Below are positions 26,668 to 39,176 of a stretch of 64,000 bases of DNA, piece by piece; the stretch's first letter is position 1; each line of letters starts with the position of its first letter. A program made the position numbers and the translations under genes. The DNA comes from Streptomyces ficellus (GTDB taxonomy: Bacteria > Actinomycetota > Actinomycetes > Streptomycetales > Streptomycetaceae), in the NCBI RefSeq assembly GCF_030406405.1, contig NZ_JAUEPL010000008.1, forward strand, positions 1 to 64,000, read 5' to 3'. Below the pieces are notes generated by a model. The model had not been told where the DNA came from. It ran no database searches and saw nothing but the letters and a program-made list of their open reading frames with translations.

Positions 26668-27177
26668 TCAGGCAGGGAGCACGACGACGAAGCGCTGCGG
26701 CTCCTCGCCCTCGGACTCGCTGCGCAGACCGGCGGCGGCCACCGCGTCGTGCACGACCTTGCGCTCGAACGGGGTCATCGGGTCCAGCCGCACCGGCTCA
26801 CCGGTGGACTTCACCTCGTCCGCGGCCTTGGCACCGAGCTCGGCGAGCTCGGTGCGCTTCTTCGCCCGGAAACCGGCGATGTCCAGCATCAGCCGGCTGC
26901 GGTCTCCTGTCTCCCGGTGCACCGCGAGACGCGTCAGCTCCTGGAGGGCCTCCAGCACCTCGCCGTCCCGGCCCACGAGCTTCTGCAGGTCCCGGCTGCC
27001 CGAGTCGCTGATGATCGAGACGGCGGCGCGGTCCGCCTCGACGTCCATGTCGATGTCGCCGTCGAGATCGGCGATGTCGAGCAGACCCTCGAGGTAGTCA
27101 GCCGCGATCTCGCCCTCCTGCTCCAGGCGGGTGAGGGTGTCGCCAGCCTCAGCGGCGGAGGTGGTGCCTTCCGTCAC
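26668..27177 (-). CDS. jag: Jag/KhpB-type RNA-binding protein
   Basis: A 169-residue protein with a central KH-like domain (DRAAVSIISDSGSRDLQKLVG, DGEVLEALQELTRLA) and a C-terminal R3H domain (RLDPMTPFERKVVHDAVAAAG). KhpB binds RNA and affects cell division and envelope growth in other Gram-positives. There is no long N-terminal Jag domain, as usual in actinobacteria. It lies 14 bp after yidC and is probably co-transcribed. Confidence 0.92.
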   Translation of the reverse strand: MTEGTTSAAEAGDTLTRLEQEGEIAADYLEGLLDIADLDGDIDMDVEADRAAVSIISDSGSRDLQKLVGRDGEVLEALQELTRLAVHRETGDRSRLMLDIAGFRAKKRTELAELGAKAADEVKSTGEPVRLDPMTPFERKVVHDAVAAAGLRSESEGEEPQRFVVVLPA

Positions 27178-27191
27178 GGATGGACTCCTTC

Positions 27192-28430
27192 TTACTTCTT
27201 GGACGACGGGTGCTTGGGCCGCTGCTGGCCCTTGCGCTGTCCGGACTTGGCTTGGCGTGCGGAACCGCCGGCGGACTTGGCCGGCTGCTTGGGCTTGGCG
27301 TCCTCGGGCTCGTCCGCCTTTTCCAGGGAGGTCTTCGCCGTGGACTGCTGAGCGCCCCCGGCCTGACGCTTCGCCTTGGGCTGGCGCTTGGGCTGCTGGC
27401 GACGGGCCGCCGCGGCGCTCTCCGCCTCGGCGGTGGTGGGGTCGACCTTCGCGACGGTGCCATCGGCCTGAGGCGAGAACCCGGCCTTGGCCAGAGCGCC
27501 GATGAAGCGCCGCTCGTTCTCGTTGCGGTCCGGCCCCTTGGCCACGATCGCCTGGAGGACACTACGGCGACGGCGGCCACGCACCTCGCCGTGCGCGGTG
27601 ATGCTCTTCAGCAGGCGCTGCAGGTAGTGGTCCTGGGCCTTGCTGCCGGGCGTCGGGTTCTGGTTGATCACGTACATCTGCTGGCCCATGGTCCACACGT
27701 TGGTGGTCAGCCAGTAGACGAGGACACCGACCGGGAAGTTGATACCCATCACGGCGAAGATCACCGGGAAGATGTACATGAGCATCTTCTGCTGCTGCAT
27801 GTACGGCGTCTTCACCGTCAGGTCGACGTTCTTCTGCATCAGCTGGCGCTGCGTGAAGAACTGCGACAGCGACATCAGGATGATCATGATCGCGGTGACG
27901 ATGCGGACATCCACCAGCGAGGCGTTGAGCGCCTGGACCTTGCCTGGGTCGTCCATGAACTTCGCGGCGATCGGGGCCCCGAAGATGTGAGCCTCACGGG
28001 CGCTGTTCACCAGGTTCTGGTTGAGGACGCCGATCGTGTCACCCGAGGCGATCTTGCTCAGTACGTGGTACAGGGCGAAGAAGAACGGCGACTGCGCCAG
28101 GATGGGAAGGCACGAGGAGAGCGGGTTGGTACCCGTCTCCTTGTACAGCTTCATCATCTCTTCGGACTGACGCTGTTTGTCGTTCTTGTAGCGCTCCTGG
28201 ATCGCCTTCATCTTCGGCTGGAGCGCCTGCATGTTCCGGGTCGACTTGATCTGCTTCACGAAGAGCGGGATCAGACAGATCCGGATCAGCACCACCAGGG
28301 ACACGATGGAAAGGCCCCAGGCCCAGCCCGTGTCCGGGCCGAAGACCGCCCCGTACAGCTTGTGGAACTGGACGATGATCCACGAGACGGGCGTGGTGAT
28401 GAAGCTGAACAGACTGGCAATCGTGTCCAC
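27192..28430 (-). CDS. yidC: Membrane protein insertase YidC
   Basis: Inserts membrane proteins alone or with Sec. The 412-residue protein begins [20 protein letters not shown] without the large periplasmic domain of Gram-negative YidC. The hydrophobic slide region is recognisable ([29 protein letters not shown]) with the remaining core helices after it. A conserved positively charged residue sits in the TM1-adjacent hairpin region. The C-terminal 100 residues are basic and disordered ([16 protein letters not shown]), probably ribosome-contacting. It lies in the conserved rpmH-rnpA-yidD-yidC order. Confidence 0.97.
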   Translation of the reverse strand: MDTIASLFSFITTPVSWIIVQFHKLYGAVFGPDTGWAWGLSIVSLVVLIRICLIPLFVKQIKSTRNMQALQPKMKAIQERYKNDKQRQSEEMMKLYKETGTNPLSSCLPILAQSPFFFALYHVLSKIASGDTIGVLNQNLVNSAREAHIFGAPIAAKFMDDPGKVQALNASLVDVRIVTAIMIILMSLSQFFTQRQLMQKNVDLTVKTPYMQQQKMLMYIFPVIFAVMGINFPVGVLVYWLTTNVWTMGQQMYVINQNPTPGSKAQDHYLQRLLKSITAHGEVRGRRRRSVLQAIVAKGPDRNENERRFIGALAKAGFSPQADGTVAKVDPTTAEAESAAAARRQQPKRQPKAKRQAGGAQQSTAKTSLEKADEPEDAKPKQPAKSAGGSARQAKSGQRKGQQRPKHPSSKK

Positions 28431-28433
28431 TAA

Positions 28434-28760
28434 TCAGGCTCCTTGAGCATTGGGCGAGGTCTCTGCGGCCGGGCTCGTCTCGGCGGAGTGCCCGCCCTTG
28501 CCGCCGCGCAGTGCGTCGCGCAGCATTTCGTGCCACCGAGGGCGCTTGCGCGGGGGCACGTGGTCCACGCCGCCCGGCGACCACGGGTTGCACCGCAGGA
28601 TGCGCCAGGCGGTCAGCGCCGTGCCCTTCACCGCGCCATGCCGGTCGATGGCCGTAAATCCGTAGTGGGAACACGACGGGTAGTACCGGCAGACGGGGCC
28701 GAGCAGCGGGCTGATCGTCCACTGGTACAGCTTGATGAGAGCCAGCAGCGGGTACTTCAT
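28434..28760 (-). CDS. yidD: Membrane protein insertion efficiency factor YidD
   Basis: A 108-residue, membrane-associated protein thought to help YidC. It shows the family core [20 protein letters not shown] followed by [12 protein letters not shown] and [15 protein letters not shown]. The start overlaps rnpA by 4 bp (ATGA), and yidC follows after 3 bp. The Cys-rich haemolysin-like core is intact; the C-terminal 25 residues are variable. Confidence 0.95.
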   Translation of the reverse strand: MKYPLLALIKLYQWTISPLLGPVCRYYPSCSHYGFTAIDRHGAVKGTALTAWRILRCNPWSPGGVDHVPPRKRPRWHEMLRDALRGGKGGHSAETSPAAETSPNAQGA

Positions 28761-29128
28761 CGCGCGCCCCCTCCCAGCAACCGCTGAAGGGCGGCATCCA
28801 GGTCTCGGGCCAGCTGTGCATGGTCGGCGTCGCCCGCTCCGGGCAGCGCCCGTACTACAACCAGGCTACCGGGGGGCAGCGAAGGCAGCCGGTCACGCAT
28901 CAGGTGGCGCAGCCTGCGCTTCACCTGGTTACGCACGACCGCGCCGCCCACCGCCTTGCTGACGACGAAACCCGCACGTGTCGGGGGAGCGCTCTCCCCG
29001 GACGCGTGCGGGTCCGTTGCACCGCTTCGCAGATGGACGACGAGGAGCGGGCGGCCGGCCCGGCGTCCTCGGCGTACCGCGGTCGCGAAGTCCTCGCGCC
29101 GCCTCAGCCGATTCTCGGTAGGCAGCAC
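28757..29128 (-). CDS. rnpA: Ribonuclease P protein component
   Basis: Protein subunit of RNase P, which matures tRNA 5' ends. The 123-residue basic protein starts [20 protein letters not shown] and has the RNR signature region [18 protein letters not shown]. It sits 20 bp downstream of rpmH in the near-universal rpmH-rnpA pair. Confidence 0.96.
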   Translation of the reverse strand: MLPTENRLRRREDFATAVRRGRRAGRPLLVVHLRSGATDPHASGESAPPTRAGFVVSKAVGGAVVRNQVKRRLRHLMRDRLPSLPPGSLVVVRALPGAGDADHAQLARDLDAALQRLLGGGAR

Positions 29129-29148
29129 GTCATGACCTGTTAAAGCGA

Positions 29149-29286
29149 TCAGGCGGACAGGTTGGCGCGACCCTTGCTGCGGCGGTTCGCCAGGATGGCG
29201 CGACCGGCACGGGTACGCATGCGCAGGCGGAAACCGTGGGTCTTCGCGCGACGACGGTTGTTCGGCTGGAAGGTGCGCTTGCTCAC
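29149..29286 (-). CDS. rpmH: 50S ribosomal protein L34
   Basis: The 45-residue protein starts at GTG 29286, reads [19 protein letters not shown] and ends SKGRANLSA, a canonical L34. It is the first gene of the leftward operon that faces away from dnaA. Confidence 0.97.
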   Translation of the reverse strand: MSKRTFQPNNRRRAKTHGFRLRMRTRAGRAILANRRSKGRANLSA

Positions 29287-29647
29287 TCGGGGGCTCCAGA
29301 AGTTTTTCGTGTGGTGGCGGGACATCGCCTGGCTGTCACCGTGCGCCCACGAGTAGCTCGCAATACGCCCGAGTGCACCGCTTCACGATCACTGACCATG
29401 ATCTTTGCCCATCGGAGGCAGGCGGCAGCAGCCATCGACAACTCGACCTGGTTACGGTACGCGCGGCTACGCCATCCGGTCAAACCGGTGCCGTGCCGGG
29501 CTCCACTATGCACAGGCTGTGGACAACGACTTGAACCACGCGAGCCGCCGCGACTACCGTGGCCGGACCCGGATTCCTTTCCTGCCTGTCCTTCCCATCC
29601 CGTCCCGAGAACCACACATTCGTGGGACCTGTGAGAGAGCGTGCCCT
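29287..29647. promoter_or_regulatory. rpmH-dnaA divergent promoter region with a DnaA box
   Basis: A 361-bp gene-free region between the divergent rpmH and dnaA genes. It contains one perfect DnaA box, TGTGGACAA at 29518-29526 (complement of TTGTCCACA), consistent with DnaA autoregulation of dnaA. The dnaA GTG at 29648 lies after GTGAGAGAGCG. Promoters are not assigned with confidence. Confidence 0.6.
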
Positions 29648-31423
29648 GTGGCCGATGTACCTGCTGATCTTGCCGCAGTATGGCCACGAGTGCTCGAGCA
29701 GCTCCTCGGCGACGGCCAGCAGGGCATCGAGCCGAAGGACAAGCAGTGGATCGAGCGCTGCCAGCCGCTGGCCCTGGTCGCGGACACGGCTCTGCTCGCC
29801 GTCCCCAATGAATGGGGCAAGCGCGTACTGGAGGGCCGGCTCGCCCCGCTGATCAGCGACACGCTCAGCCGCGAGTGCGGCCGCCCCATCCGGATCGCGA
29901 TCACCGTCGACGACTCCGCCGGAGACGCGCCCGCGCCATCGGCGCCCCCCGGCCGTCAGCAGCAACAGCACCAGCCGCGCTACGACGAGCGCCAGCAGAA
30001 CGAGCCGTACGACAAGTACGACGGCGGTTACGGGCACCGCCCCATGCCCGACGACGGGCTGCCGACCGTGCGCCCCGCCTACCCGGACTACCAGCAGCAG
30101 CGCCCCGAACCCGGTGCGTGGCCGCGTACCCAGGAGGACCTGTCCTGGCAGCAGCAGCGCCTCGGTGGCTACCAGGAGCGCGACCCGTACGCGACGGCCC
30201 GCCCGCAGCAGCCGCACCGCGACTACCGGGGCCCGCAGACGTCCGACCCTTCTCCCTACGATCAGCAGCGCGGCGACCGGCATGACCTTTCCGAGCCGCA
30301 GGGCCGGCACCGGGCGGGCGGCGGCGCTCCCGGCACGGGCACCGGAGCGGGGCCCCAGGGCGGTGCCGGATCGGGGCGCCCCGGTGAGCCGCACGCACGG
30401 CTGAATCCCAAGTACCTCTTCGACACGTTCGTCATCGGGTCGTCCAACCGATTCGCGCACGCGGCCGCCGTCGCGGTCGCGGAGGCCCCGGCCAAGGCGT
30501 ACAACCCCCTCTTCATCTATGGGGAGTCGGGCCTCGGCAAGACGCACCTGCTGCACGCGATCGGGCACTACGCGCGCAGCCTGTACCCCGGAACGCGCGT
30601 GCGGTACGTGAGCTCGGAGGAGTTCACCAACGAGTTCATCAACTCGATCCGCGACGGCAAGGGTGACACCTTCCGCAAGCGGTACCGGGACGTGGACATC
30701 CTGCTGGTCGACGACATCCAGTTCCTGGCGAGCAAGGAGTCGACGCAGGAGGAGTTCTTCCACACCTTCAATACGCTCCACAACGCCAACAAGCAGATCG
30801 TGCTCTCCTCGGACCGGCCGCCCAAGCAGCTGATGACCCTGGAGGACCGGCTGCGCAACCGCTTCGAGTGGGGCCTGACCACCGACGTACAGCCGCCCGA
30901 GCTGGAGACGCGGATCGCGATCCTCCGTAAGAAGGCGGTGCAGGAGCAGCTGAACGCCCCGCCGGAGGTCCTGGAGTTCATCGCCTCCCGCATCTCGCGC
31001 AACATCCGTGAGCTGGAGGGGGCGCTGATCCGGGTGACGGCGTTCGCCAGCCTCAATCGGCAGCCGGTCGACCTGGTCCTGACCGAGGGCGTGCTGAAGG
31101 ACCTCATCCCCGGCGGCGAGGACGCGGCCCCGGAGATCACGGCCGGCGCGATCATGGCGGCGACCGCCGACTACTTCGGGCTGACGGTGGAGGACCTGTG
31201 CGGCTCGTCGCGGAGCCGCGTGCTGGTGACGGCCCGGCAGATCGCGATGTACCTGTGCCGGGAGCTGACCGACCTGTCACTGCCGAAGATCGGCGCCCAG
31301 TTCGGCGGCCGTGACCATACGACGGTGATGCACGCGGACCGGAAGATCCGGGCGCTGATGGCGGAGCGGCGTTCCATCTACAACCAGGTGACGGAGCTGA
31401 CGAACCGCATCAAGAACGGCTGA
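29648..31423 (+). CDS. dnaA: Replication initiator DnaA
   Basis: Binds DnaA boxes of the downstream oriC and opens the duplex. The 591-residue protein starts at GTG 29648 ([20 protein letters not shown]). Domain I covers about 1-90. Domain II is a long Gln/Pro/Arg/Tyr-rich linker to about 250, typical of Streptomyces. Domain III has Walker [14 protein letters not shown] at about 291 and Walker [14 protein letters not shown] at about 354. Domain IV has the DNA-binding signature [15 protein letters not shown] at about 553. A hairpin follows the stop codon. Confidence 0.97.
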   Translation: MADVPADLAAVWPRVLEQLLGDGQQGIEPKDKQWIERCQPLALVADTALLAVPNEWGKRVLEGRLAPLISDTLSRECGRPIRIAITVDDSAGDAPAPSAPPGRQQQQHQPRYDERQQNEPYDKYDGGYGHRPMPDDGLPTVRPAYPDYQQQRPEPGAWPRTQEDLSWQQQRLGGYQERDPYATARPQQPHRDYRGPQTSDPSPYDQQRGDRHDLSEPQGRHRAGGGAPGTGTGAGPQGGAGSGRPGEPHARLNPKYLFDTFVIGSSNRFAHAAAVAVAEAPAKAYNPLFIYGESGLGKTHLLHAIGHYARSLYPGTRVRYVSSEEFTNEFINSIRDGKGDTFRKRYRDVDILLVDDIQFLASKESTQEEFFHTFNTLHNANKQIVLSSDRPPKQLMTLEDRLRNRFEWGLTTDVQPPELETRIAILRKKAVQEQLNAPPEVLEFIASRISRNIRELEGALIRVTAFASLNRQPVDLVLTEGVLKDLIPGGEDAAPEITAGAIMAATADYFGLTVEDLCGSSRSRVLVTARQIAMYLCRELTDLSLPKIGAQFGGRDHTTVMHADRKIRALMAERRSIYNQVTELTNRIKNG

Positions 31424-31434
31424 CGCGAGCCTTC

Positions 31435-31469
31435 AAGGGCGCCCTGGGACACCGTCCGGGGGCGCCCTT
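31435..31469 (+). terminator. dnaA terminator hairpin
   Basis: AAGGGCGCCC at 31435-31444 pairs with GGGCGCCCTT at 31460-31469 across a 15-nt loop, 11 bp after the dnaA stop codon. Confidence 0.7.
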
Positions 31470-32385
31470 CGCCGTTGTCCGCGTGGGTTGTCCGCATGCG
31501 ATGCCCGCACCAGGTGCCCGCATCCGGTGTCGCCCATCCGCCATCCGCGCCCGTTGCCCGCGCCCGTTGCCCGCGCCCGTTGTCCCGTCGTGGGTCGCGC
31601 CGTGGCGGGGTCGTAGCGCGTCGTGGTCCCGCGTTTGCCCTCGGAGTCCCACCGGCGCCACCTCGCGCTGTTCGAATACATCGGGCTGTCACCCGGTTCT
31701 CCACAGATCTGGGGGCGATCCTCGATCCACAGCCTGGGGACTGCGGAGTTGTCCCGATCGCATCCACAGGGTGGGATGTGTGGACACCGTCTCCCCAGGT
31801 CAGCGCCTTGTGGATTTGTGGCCGACCGTGCTCCACAGCCTGTGGACGCACTCTCTGTCCACAGGCGGCGATCATCGTTGTCCACCGGCAGCCCACAGGC
31901 GCGGCTCCGTGGTCCACAGCTTCTCCACACGGCTGTCCACTGTTCGGCAACGAAACGCCCGGGCTCACCGCGCCGAGTGAAAGCGGTCACACCAAGGGGG
32001 TCGGTTGGGCTGTGGGGAAGCTGGGTAAAACTGGGGACGGCACTGGGGAGAAGTACCTGTGGGCTGTGCATCGGGTGTGCAGAACTTTCGCGCGTCCACA
32101 GAAAGGGGCGGTTGTCCACGGGCGCCGCCCACAGGCGCGGTGGACAAAAAACCTGGTCTGACCTGGATGGATGGCGTTATCCACGGTTTCCACAGGCCCT
32201 ACTACTACTCCCACTCATAGTTACCGGGGAATTCGCTTCGAAGTGGGGCCTGTGCACAACTCGGGCCCGGAGCGTCCGCTGCCTCTTGTCGCGACTTGAC
32301 CCCGAGCCGCACCGAGTGTCGGTGGTGTGCGTCAGACTGGTTCCCGCAGTCGACGAAGAGCCAGCAACAGCAGGAGGCGGTTCCG
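31470..32385. other. oriC: Chromosomal replication origin oriC
   Basis: A 916-bp non-coding region between dnaA and dnaN. I count about eighteen DnaA-box-like 9-mers (core TCCACA) in both orientations, starting at 31697, 31723, 31760, 31779, 31809, 31829, 31841, 31855, 31878, 31910, 31921, 31933, 32092, 32112, 32139, 32177, 32186 and 32251. They form two groups (31697-31941 and 32092-32259) separated by about 150 bp. Streptomyces oriC is known for about nineteen boxes in two clusters, so this agrees. The gap contains the relatively A-rich stretch around 32010-32060. Confidence 0.95.
31545..31583. repeat. Three tandem 13-bp repeats at the edge of oriC
   Basis: Two exact copies of CCGCGCCCGTTGC and a third differing only in the last base (CCGCGCCCGTTGT), directly head to tail. 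They lie between the dnaA terminator and the first DnaA box and contain no box themselves. Confidence 0.8.
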
Positions 32386-33516
32386 GTGAAGATCCGGGTG
32401 GAGCGCGATGTACTCGCGGAGGCGGTGGCCTGGGTGGCCCGTAGCCTCCCGGCCCGTCCGCCGGCGCCCGTACTCGCGGGCCTTCTGCTGAAGGCCGAGG
32501 ACGGCGCGCTGAGCTTCTCCAGCTTCGACTACGAGGTCTCCGCGCGGGTCTCGGTCGAGGCCGAGGTGGAGGAGGACGGCACGGTCCTCGTCTCCGGCCG
32601 CCTCCTCGCCGACATCTGCCGCGCCCTCCCCAACCGCCCGGTGGAGATTTCCACAGACGGTGTACGGGCGACGGTGGTCTGCGGTTCCTCCCGCTTCACC
32701 CTCCACACACTGCCTGTGGAGGAGTACCCGGCGCTGCCGGAGATGCCGACCGCGACCGGCACCGTGCCCGGCGAGGTGTTCGCCTCCGCCGCCGCGCAGG
32801 TCGCCATCGCGGCGGGCCGCGACGACACGCTGCCCGTCCTCACCGGCGTACGCATCGAGATCGAGGGCGACACGGTGACGCTGGCGTCCACCGACCGCTA
32901 CCGCTTCGCGGTGCGCGAGTTCCTGTGGAAGCCGGAGTCCCCGGACGCCTCGGCGGTCGCCCTGGTGCCCGCCAAGACGCTGCTGGACACCGCCAAGGCG
33001 CTGACGAACGGCGACACGGTCACGCTGGCGCTGTCGGGTTCGGGCAAGGGCGAGGGCCTGATCGGCTTCGAGGGCGCGGGGCGGCGCACCACCACCCGCC
33101 TGCTCGAGGGCGACCTCCCGAAGTACCGGACGCTCTTCCCGACCGAGTTCAACTCCGTCGCGGTGATCGAGACCGCGCCGTTCGTAGAGGCCGTCAAGCG
33201 TGTGGCGCTGGTGGCCGAGCGGAACACGCCGGTCCGGCTCACCTTCGAGCAGGGCGTCCTCATCCTGGAGGCCGGTTCCAGCGACGACGCACAGGCTGTG
33301 GAGCGGGTCGACGCCCAGCTGGAGGGCGACGACATCTCGATCGCCTTCAACCCGACCTTCCTGCTGGACGGCCTGAGCGCGATCGACTCCCCGGTCGCCC
33401 AGCTCTCCTTCACCACCTCCACCAAGCCCGCGCTGCTGAGCGGCAAGCCGGCGGTCGACGCGGAGGCGGACGAGGCGTACAAGTACCTGATCATGCCGGT
33501 GCGTCTCAGCGGCTGA
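32386..33516 (+). CDS. dnaN: DNA polymerase III beta sliding clamp
   Basis: The ring clamp that tethers DNA polymerase III. The 376-residue protein starts at GTG 32386 (MKIRVERDVLAEAVAWVARS) after CAGGAGGCGG. The three repeated clamp domains are present, with the family features LASTDRYRFAVRE, EGDLPKYRTLFP and the C-terminal YKYLIMPVRLSG. It lies immediately downstream of oriC as expected. Confidence 0.97.
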   Translation: MKIRVERDVLAEAVAWVARSLPARPPAPVLAGLLLKAEDGALSFSSFDYEVSARVSVEAEVEEDGTVLVSGRLLADICRALPNRPVEISTDGVRATVVCGSSRFTLHTLPVEEYPALPEMPTATGTVPGEVFASAAAQVAIAAGRDDTLPVLTGVRIEIEGDTVTLASTDRYRFAVREFLWKPESPDASAVALVPAKTLLDTAKALTNGDTVTLALSGSGKGEGLIGFEGAGRRTTTRLLEGDLPKYRTLFPTEFNSVAVIETAPFVEAVKRVALVAERNTPVRLTFEQGVLILEAGSSDDAQAVERVDAQLEGDDISIAFNPTFLLDGLSAIDSPVAQLSFTTSTKPALLSGKPAVDAEADEAYKYLIMPVRLSG

Positions 33517-33673
33517 CGCCCAGACGCTCCTTGGCGGGATGACACCTTGACGCCTTGACGGCTTCCAGGGCGGGGCGCCTGATGAGCGCCTGACCCCACA
33601 GGTGTGCGCCCGCGTCCGGGCGTAGTCTCGGACGCGGGTACGAACACGGCACACAACGATTGAGGAATCTCTG

Positions 33674-34564
33674 ATGGAGCTCGGTCTCGTCGGCCTCGGC
33701 AAGATGGGCGGCAACATGCGCGAGCGCATCCGCCGCGCTGGCCACACCGTCATCGGATACGACCGCAACCCGGACGTCGCCGATGTCCACAGCCTCGAAG
33801 AGCTTGTGGGCAAGCTCAAGGGCCCCCGCGTCGTCTGGGTCATGGTCCCGGCCGGTGCCGCGACCCAGTCCACGATCGACGAGCTGGCCGAGCTGCTCTC
33901 CCCCGGTGACGTCGTCGTCGACGGCGGGAATTCCCGCTGGACCGACGACGAGAAGCACGCCGCCGAGCTGGGCGAGAAGGGCATCGGCTTCGTCGACTGC
34001 GGCGTCTCCGGCGGCGTGTGGGGCCTGGAGAACGGCTACGCGCTGATGTACGGCGGCGACGCCGAGAACGTCGCGAAGGTCCAGCCGATCTTCGACGCGC
34101 TCAAGCCGGAGGGCGAGTTCGGCTCCGTCCACGCCGGCAAGGTCGGCGCGGGCCACTTCGCGAAGATGGTCCACAACGGCATCGAGTACGCCATGATGCA
34201 GGCGTACGCCGAGGGCTGGGAGCTGCTGGAGGCCGTCGACTCCGTCACCGACGTACGCGAGGTCTTCCGCTCCTGGCAGGAGGGCACGGTCATCCGTTCC
34301 TGGCTGCTCGACCTGGCCGTCAACGCACTGGACGAGGACGAGCACCTGGAGCGGCTGCGCGGTTACGCACAGGACTCCGGCGAGGGCCGGTGGACCGTGG
34401 AAGCCGCCATCGACAACGCGGTCCCGCTGCCGGCGATCACCGCGTCGCTGTTCGCGCGGTTCGCGTCCCGGCAGGACGACTCGCCGCAGATGAAGATGAT
34501 CGCCGCGCTGCGCAACCAGTTCGGCGGCCACGCGGTCGAGTCCGCGGGCGAGTCCAAGAAGTAG
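33674..34564 (+). CDS. gnd: 6-phosphogluconate dehydrogenase, short form
   Basis: Oxidative decarboxylation of 6-phosphogluconate to ribulose-5-phosphate. At 296 residues it belongs to the short class (probably NAD-preferring, GndA/YqeC-like) rather than the 470-residue NADP form. Motifs: [18 protein letters not shown] (Rossmann), [34 protein letters not shown], and [18 protein letters not shown], which carries the catalytic lysine. Its place between dnaN and recF is conserved in Streptomyces. Confidence 0.95.
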   Translation: MELGLVGLGKMGGNMRERIRRAGHTVIGYDRNPDVADVHSLEELVGKLKGPRVVWVMVPAGAATQSTIDELAELLSPGDVVVDGGNSRWTDDEKHAAELGEKGIGFVDCGVSGGVWGLENGYALMYGGDAENVAKVQPIFDALKPEGEFGSVHAGKVGAGHFAKMVHNGIEYAMMQAYAEGWELLEAVDSVTDVREVFRSWQEGTVIRSWLLDLAVNALDEDEHLERLRGYAQDSGEGRWTVEAAIDNAVPLPAITASLFARFASRQDDSPQMKMIAALRNQFGGHAVESAGESKK

Positions 34565-34622
34565 ATCCACAGGCTGTGCACCCGGCGGTGCACGGCATGC
34601 CGGGGGAAGGTCGGCGCACATC

Positions 34623-35744
34623 ATGCACGTCACGCATTTGTCGCTGGCCGACTTCCGCTCGTACGCCCGGGTCGAGGTCCCGCTCGATCCGGGCGTCAGT
34701 GTGTTCATCGGCGCGAACGGGCAGGGCAAGACCAACCTGGTCGAGGCGGTCGGCTACCTGGCGACGCTGGGCAGCCACCGCGTGTCGTCCGACGCCCCGC
34801 TGGTACGCATGGGCGCCGAGCGCGCGATCATCCGGGCGGCGGTCCGGCAGGGGGAGCGGTCACAGCTGGTCGAGCTGGAGCTCAACCCCGGGCGCGCGAA
34901 CCGGGCCCGTATCAACAGGTCGTCGCAGGTCAGGCCGCGCGATGTGCTGGGGATCGTACGGACGGTGCTGTTCGCGCCGGAGGACCTGGCGCTGGTCAAG
35001 GGTGATCCGGGGGAGCGGCGGCGCTTCCTGGACGAGCTCGTCACGGCCCGCTCGCCACGGATGGCGGGCGTGCGGTCCGACTACGAGCGGGTGCTCAGGC
35101 AGCGCAACACGCTGCTGAAGTCGGCGGCCATGGCGCGGCGGCACGGCGGCCGTTCCATGGACCTGTCCACGCTCGACGTGTGGGACCAGCACCTGGCGCG
35201 GGCCGGCGCGGAGCTGCTGGCGCAGCGGCTGGATCTGGTCGCCACGTTGCAGCCGCTGGCCGACAAGGCGTACGACCAGCTGGCGCCCGGGGGCGGGCCG
35301 GTGGGCCTGGAGTACCGGGGGCCGGTGGCCGCGGGTGTGCATGGGCGGGAGGCGCTGTACGAGGGGCTGCTCGGCGCGCTGGCGGAGGTGCGGAAGCAGG
35401 AGATCGAGCGGGGCGTGACGCTGGTGGGCCCGCACCGCGACGATCTGGTGCTCAAGCTCGGCGAGCTGCCCGCAAAGGGGTACGCGAGCCACGGGGAGTC
35501 CTGGTCCTACGCCTTGGCGCTGCGGCTCGCCTCGTACGATCTGCTGCGGTCGGAGGGCAACGAGCCGGTGCTCGTCCTTGACGACGTCTTCGCCGAGCTG
35601 GACGCGCGGCGCCGGGAGCGGCTGGCGGAGCTGGTCGCGCCGGGTGAGCAGGTGCTGGTGACGGCGGCGGTTGACGACGATGTGCCGGGGGTGCTGGCGG
35701 GGGTGCGGTACGAGGTGTCGGAGGGGTCGGTGGAGCGGCTGTGA
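34623..35744 (+). CDS. recF: DNA replication and repair protein RecF
   Basis: SMC-like ATPase that helps load RecA at gaps. The 373-residue protein starts [19 protein letters not shown], has Walker [20 protein letters not shown], and the C-terminal signature and Walker [16 protein letters not shown]. It overlaps the next gene (DciA) at its stop codon (GTGA), so translation is coupled. Confidence 0.96.
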   Translation: MHVTHLSLADFRSYARVEVPLDPGVSVFIGANGQGKTNLVEAVGYLATLGSHRVSSDAPLVRMGAERAIIRAAVRQGERSQLVELELNPGRANRARINRSSQVRPRDVLGIVRTVLFAPEDLALVKGDPGERRRFLDELVTARSPRMAGVRSDYERVLRQRNTLLKSAAMARRHGGRSMDLSTLDVWDQHLARAGAELLAQRLDLVATLQPLADKAYDQLAPGGGPVGLEYRGPVAAGVHGREALYEGLLGALAEVRKQEIERGVTLVGPHRDDLVLKLGELPAKGYASHGESWSYALALRLASYDLLRSEGNEPVLVLDDVFAELDARRRERLAELVAPGEQVLVTAAVDDDVPGVLAGVRYEVSEGSVERL

Positions 35745-36409
35745 CGGCGGATCGTATGCCGGGGCCCTTGGGGTCCTCGGGGCCGATGGGGCCAGCGGGA
35801 CCTTTGGGGCCTTCGGTGTCGCCAGGGCCTTCGGTGTCCTCGGGACCGTCGGGGCACTCCATGCCGGCGGGGCCGTCGGTGCACTCCGTTCCGGCGGTGC
35901 CTGAGGCGTCGGGTGTCGACCTGGCGCGGGTCGCGCTGCGCGCGGCGAAGGAGCAGGCGAAGGCGCGGGGCGCTGCCGCCGCACAGAAGAAGCAGGCCAA
36001 GCGCGGCGGCGGGCTGCGCTCGGGTGCGCGGGCGGACGGGCGTGATCCGCTGCCGCTCGGCGCCGCGATCAACCGGCTGATCACCGAGCGCGGGTGGGAG
36101 ACCCCGGCCGCGGTGGGCGGCGTGATGGGGCGGTGGCCGCAGATCGTGGGCGAGGACCTGGCGAAGCACTGCGTACCGCTGCGGTACGACGAGGACCCGC
36201 AGGAGCGGGTGCTCACGGTGCAGTGCGACTCCACGGCGTGGGCGACGCAGCTGCGGCTGCTGGCCCCGCGGCTGGTGGCCCGCCTGAACGAGGACCTGGG
36301 GCAGGGCACCGTCCGGGTGATCAAGGTGCTGGGGCCGGGCGGGCCGCGCCGGGGGTACGGGCCGTTGCGGGCACCGGGGAGTACGGGGCCCGGCGACACG
36401 TACGGCTGA
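35741..36409 (+). CDS. DciA-like DUF721 protein with collagen-like N-terminus
   Basis: The C-terminal half (about residues 100-200: [53 protein letters not shown]) is the DUF721/DciA domain, which recruits or loads the replicative helicase in bacteria lacking DnaC. The GTG 35741 start overlaps the recF stop. The first 55 residues are an unusual Gly/Pro/Ser-rich repeat ([16 protein letters not shown]). A shorter protein from an internal start cannot be excluded; the DciA domain itself begins later. Confidence 0.85.
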   Translation: MTADRMPGPLGSSGPMGPAGPLGPSVSPGPSVSSGPSGHSMPAGPSVHSVPAVPEASGVDLARVALRAAKEQAKARGAAAAQKKQAKRGGGLRSGARADGRDPLPLGAAINRLITERGWETPAAVGGVMGRWPQIVGEDLAKHCVPLRYDEDPQERVLTVQCDSTAWATQLRLLAPRLVARLNEDLGQGTVRVIKVLGPGGPRRGYGPLRAPGSTGPGDTYG

Positions 36410-39135
<2,726 letters not shown>

Positions 39136-39176
39136 GTCGGTCTCAGCTGACCGTACGAAAGGACTGAAGACCAGCA

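Noticed and set aside
31475..32160. Frames of 160-230 codons on both strands across the oriC region.
   Set aside because: They run through the DnaA-box field and are high-GC artefacts; oriC must be non-coding here.
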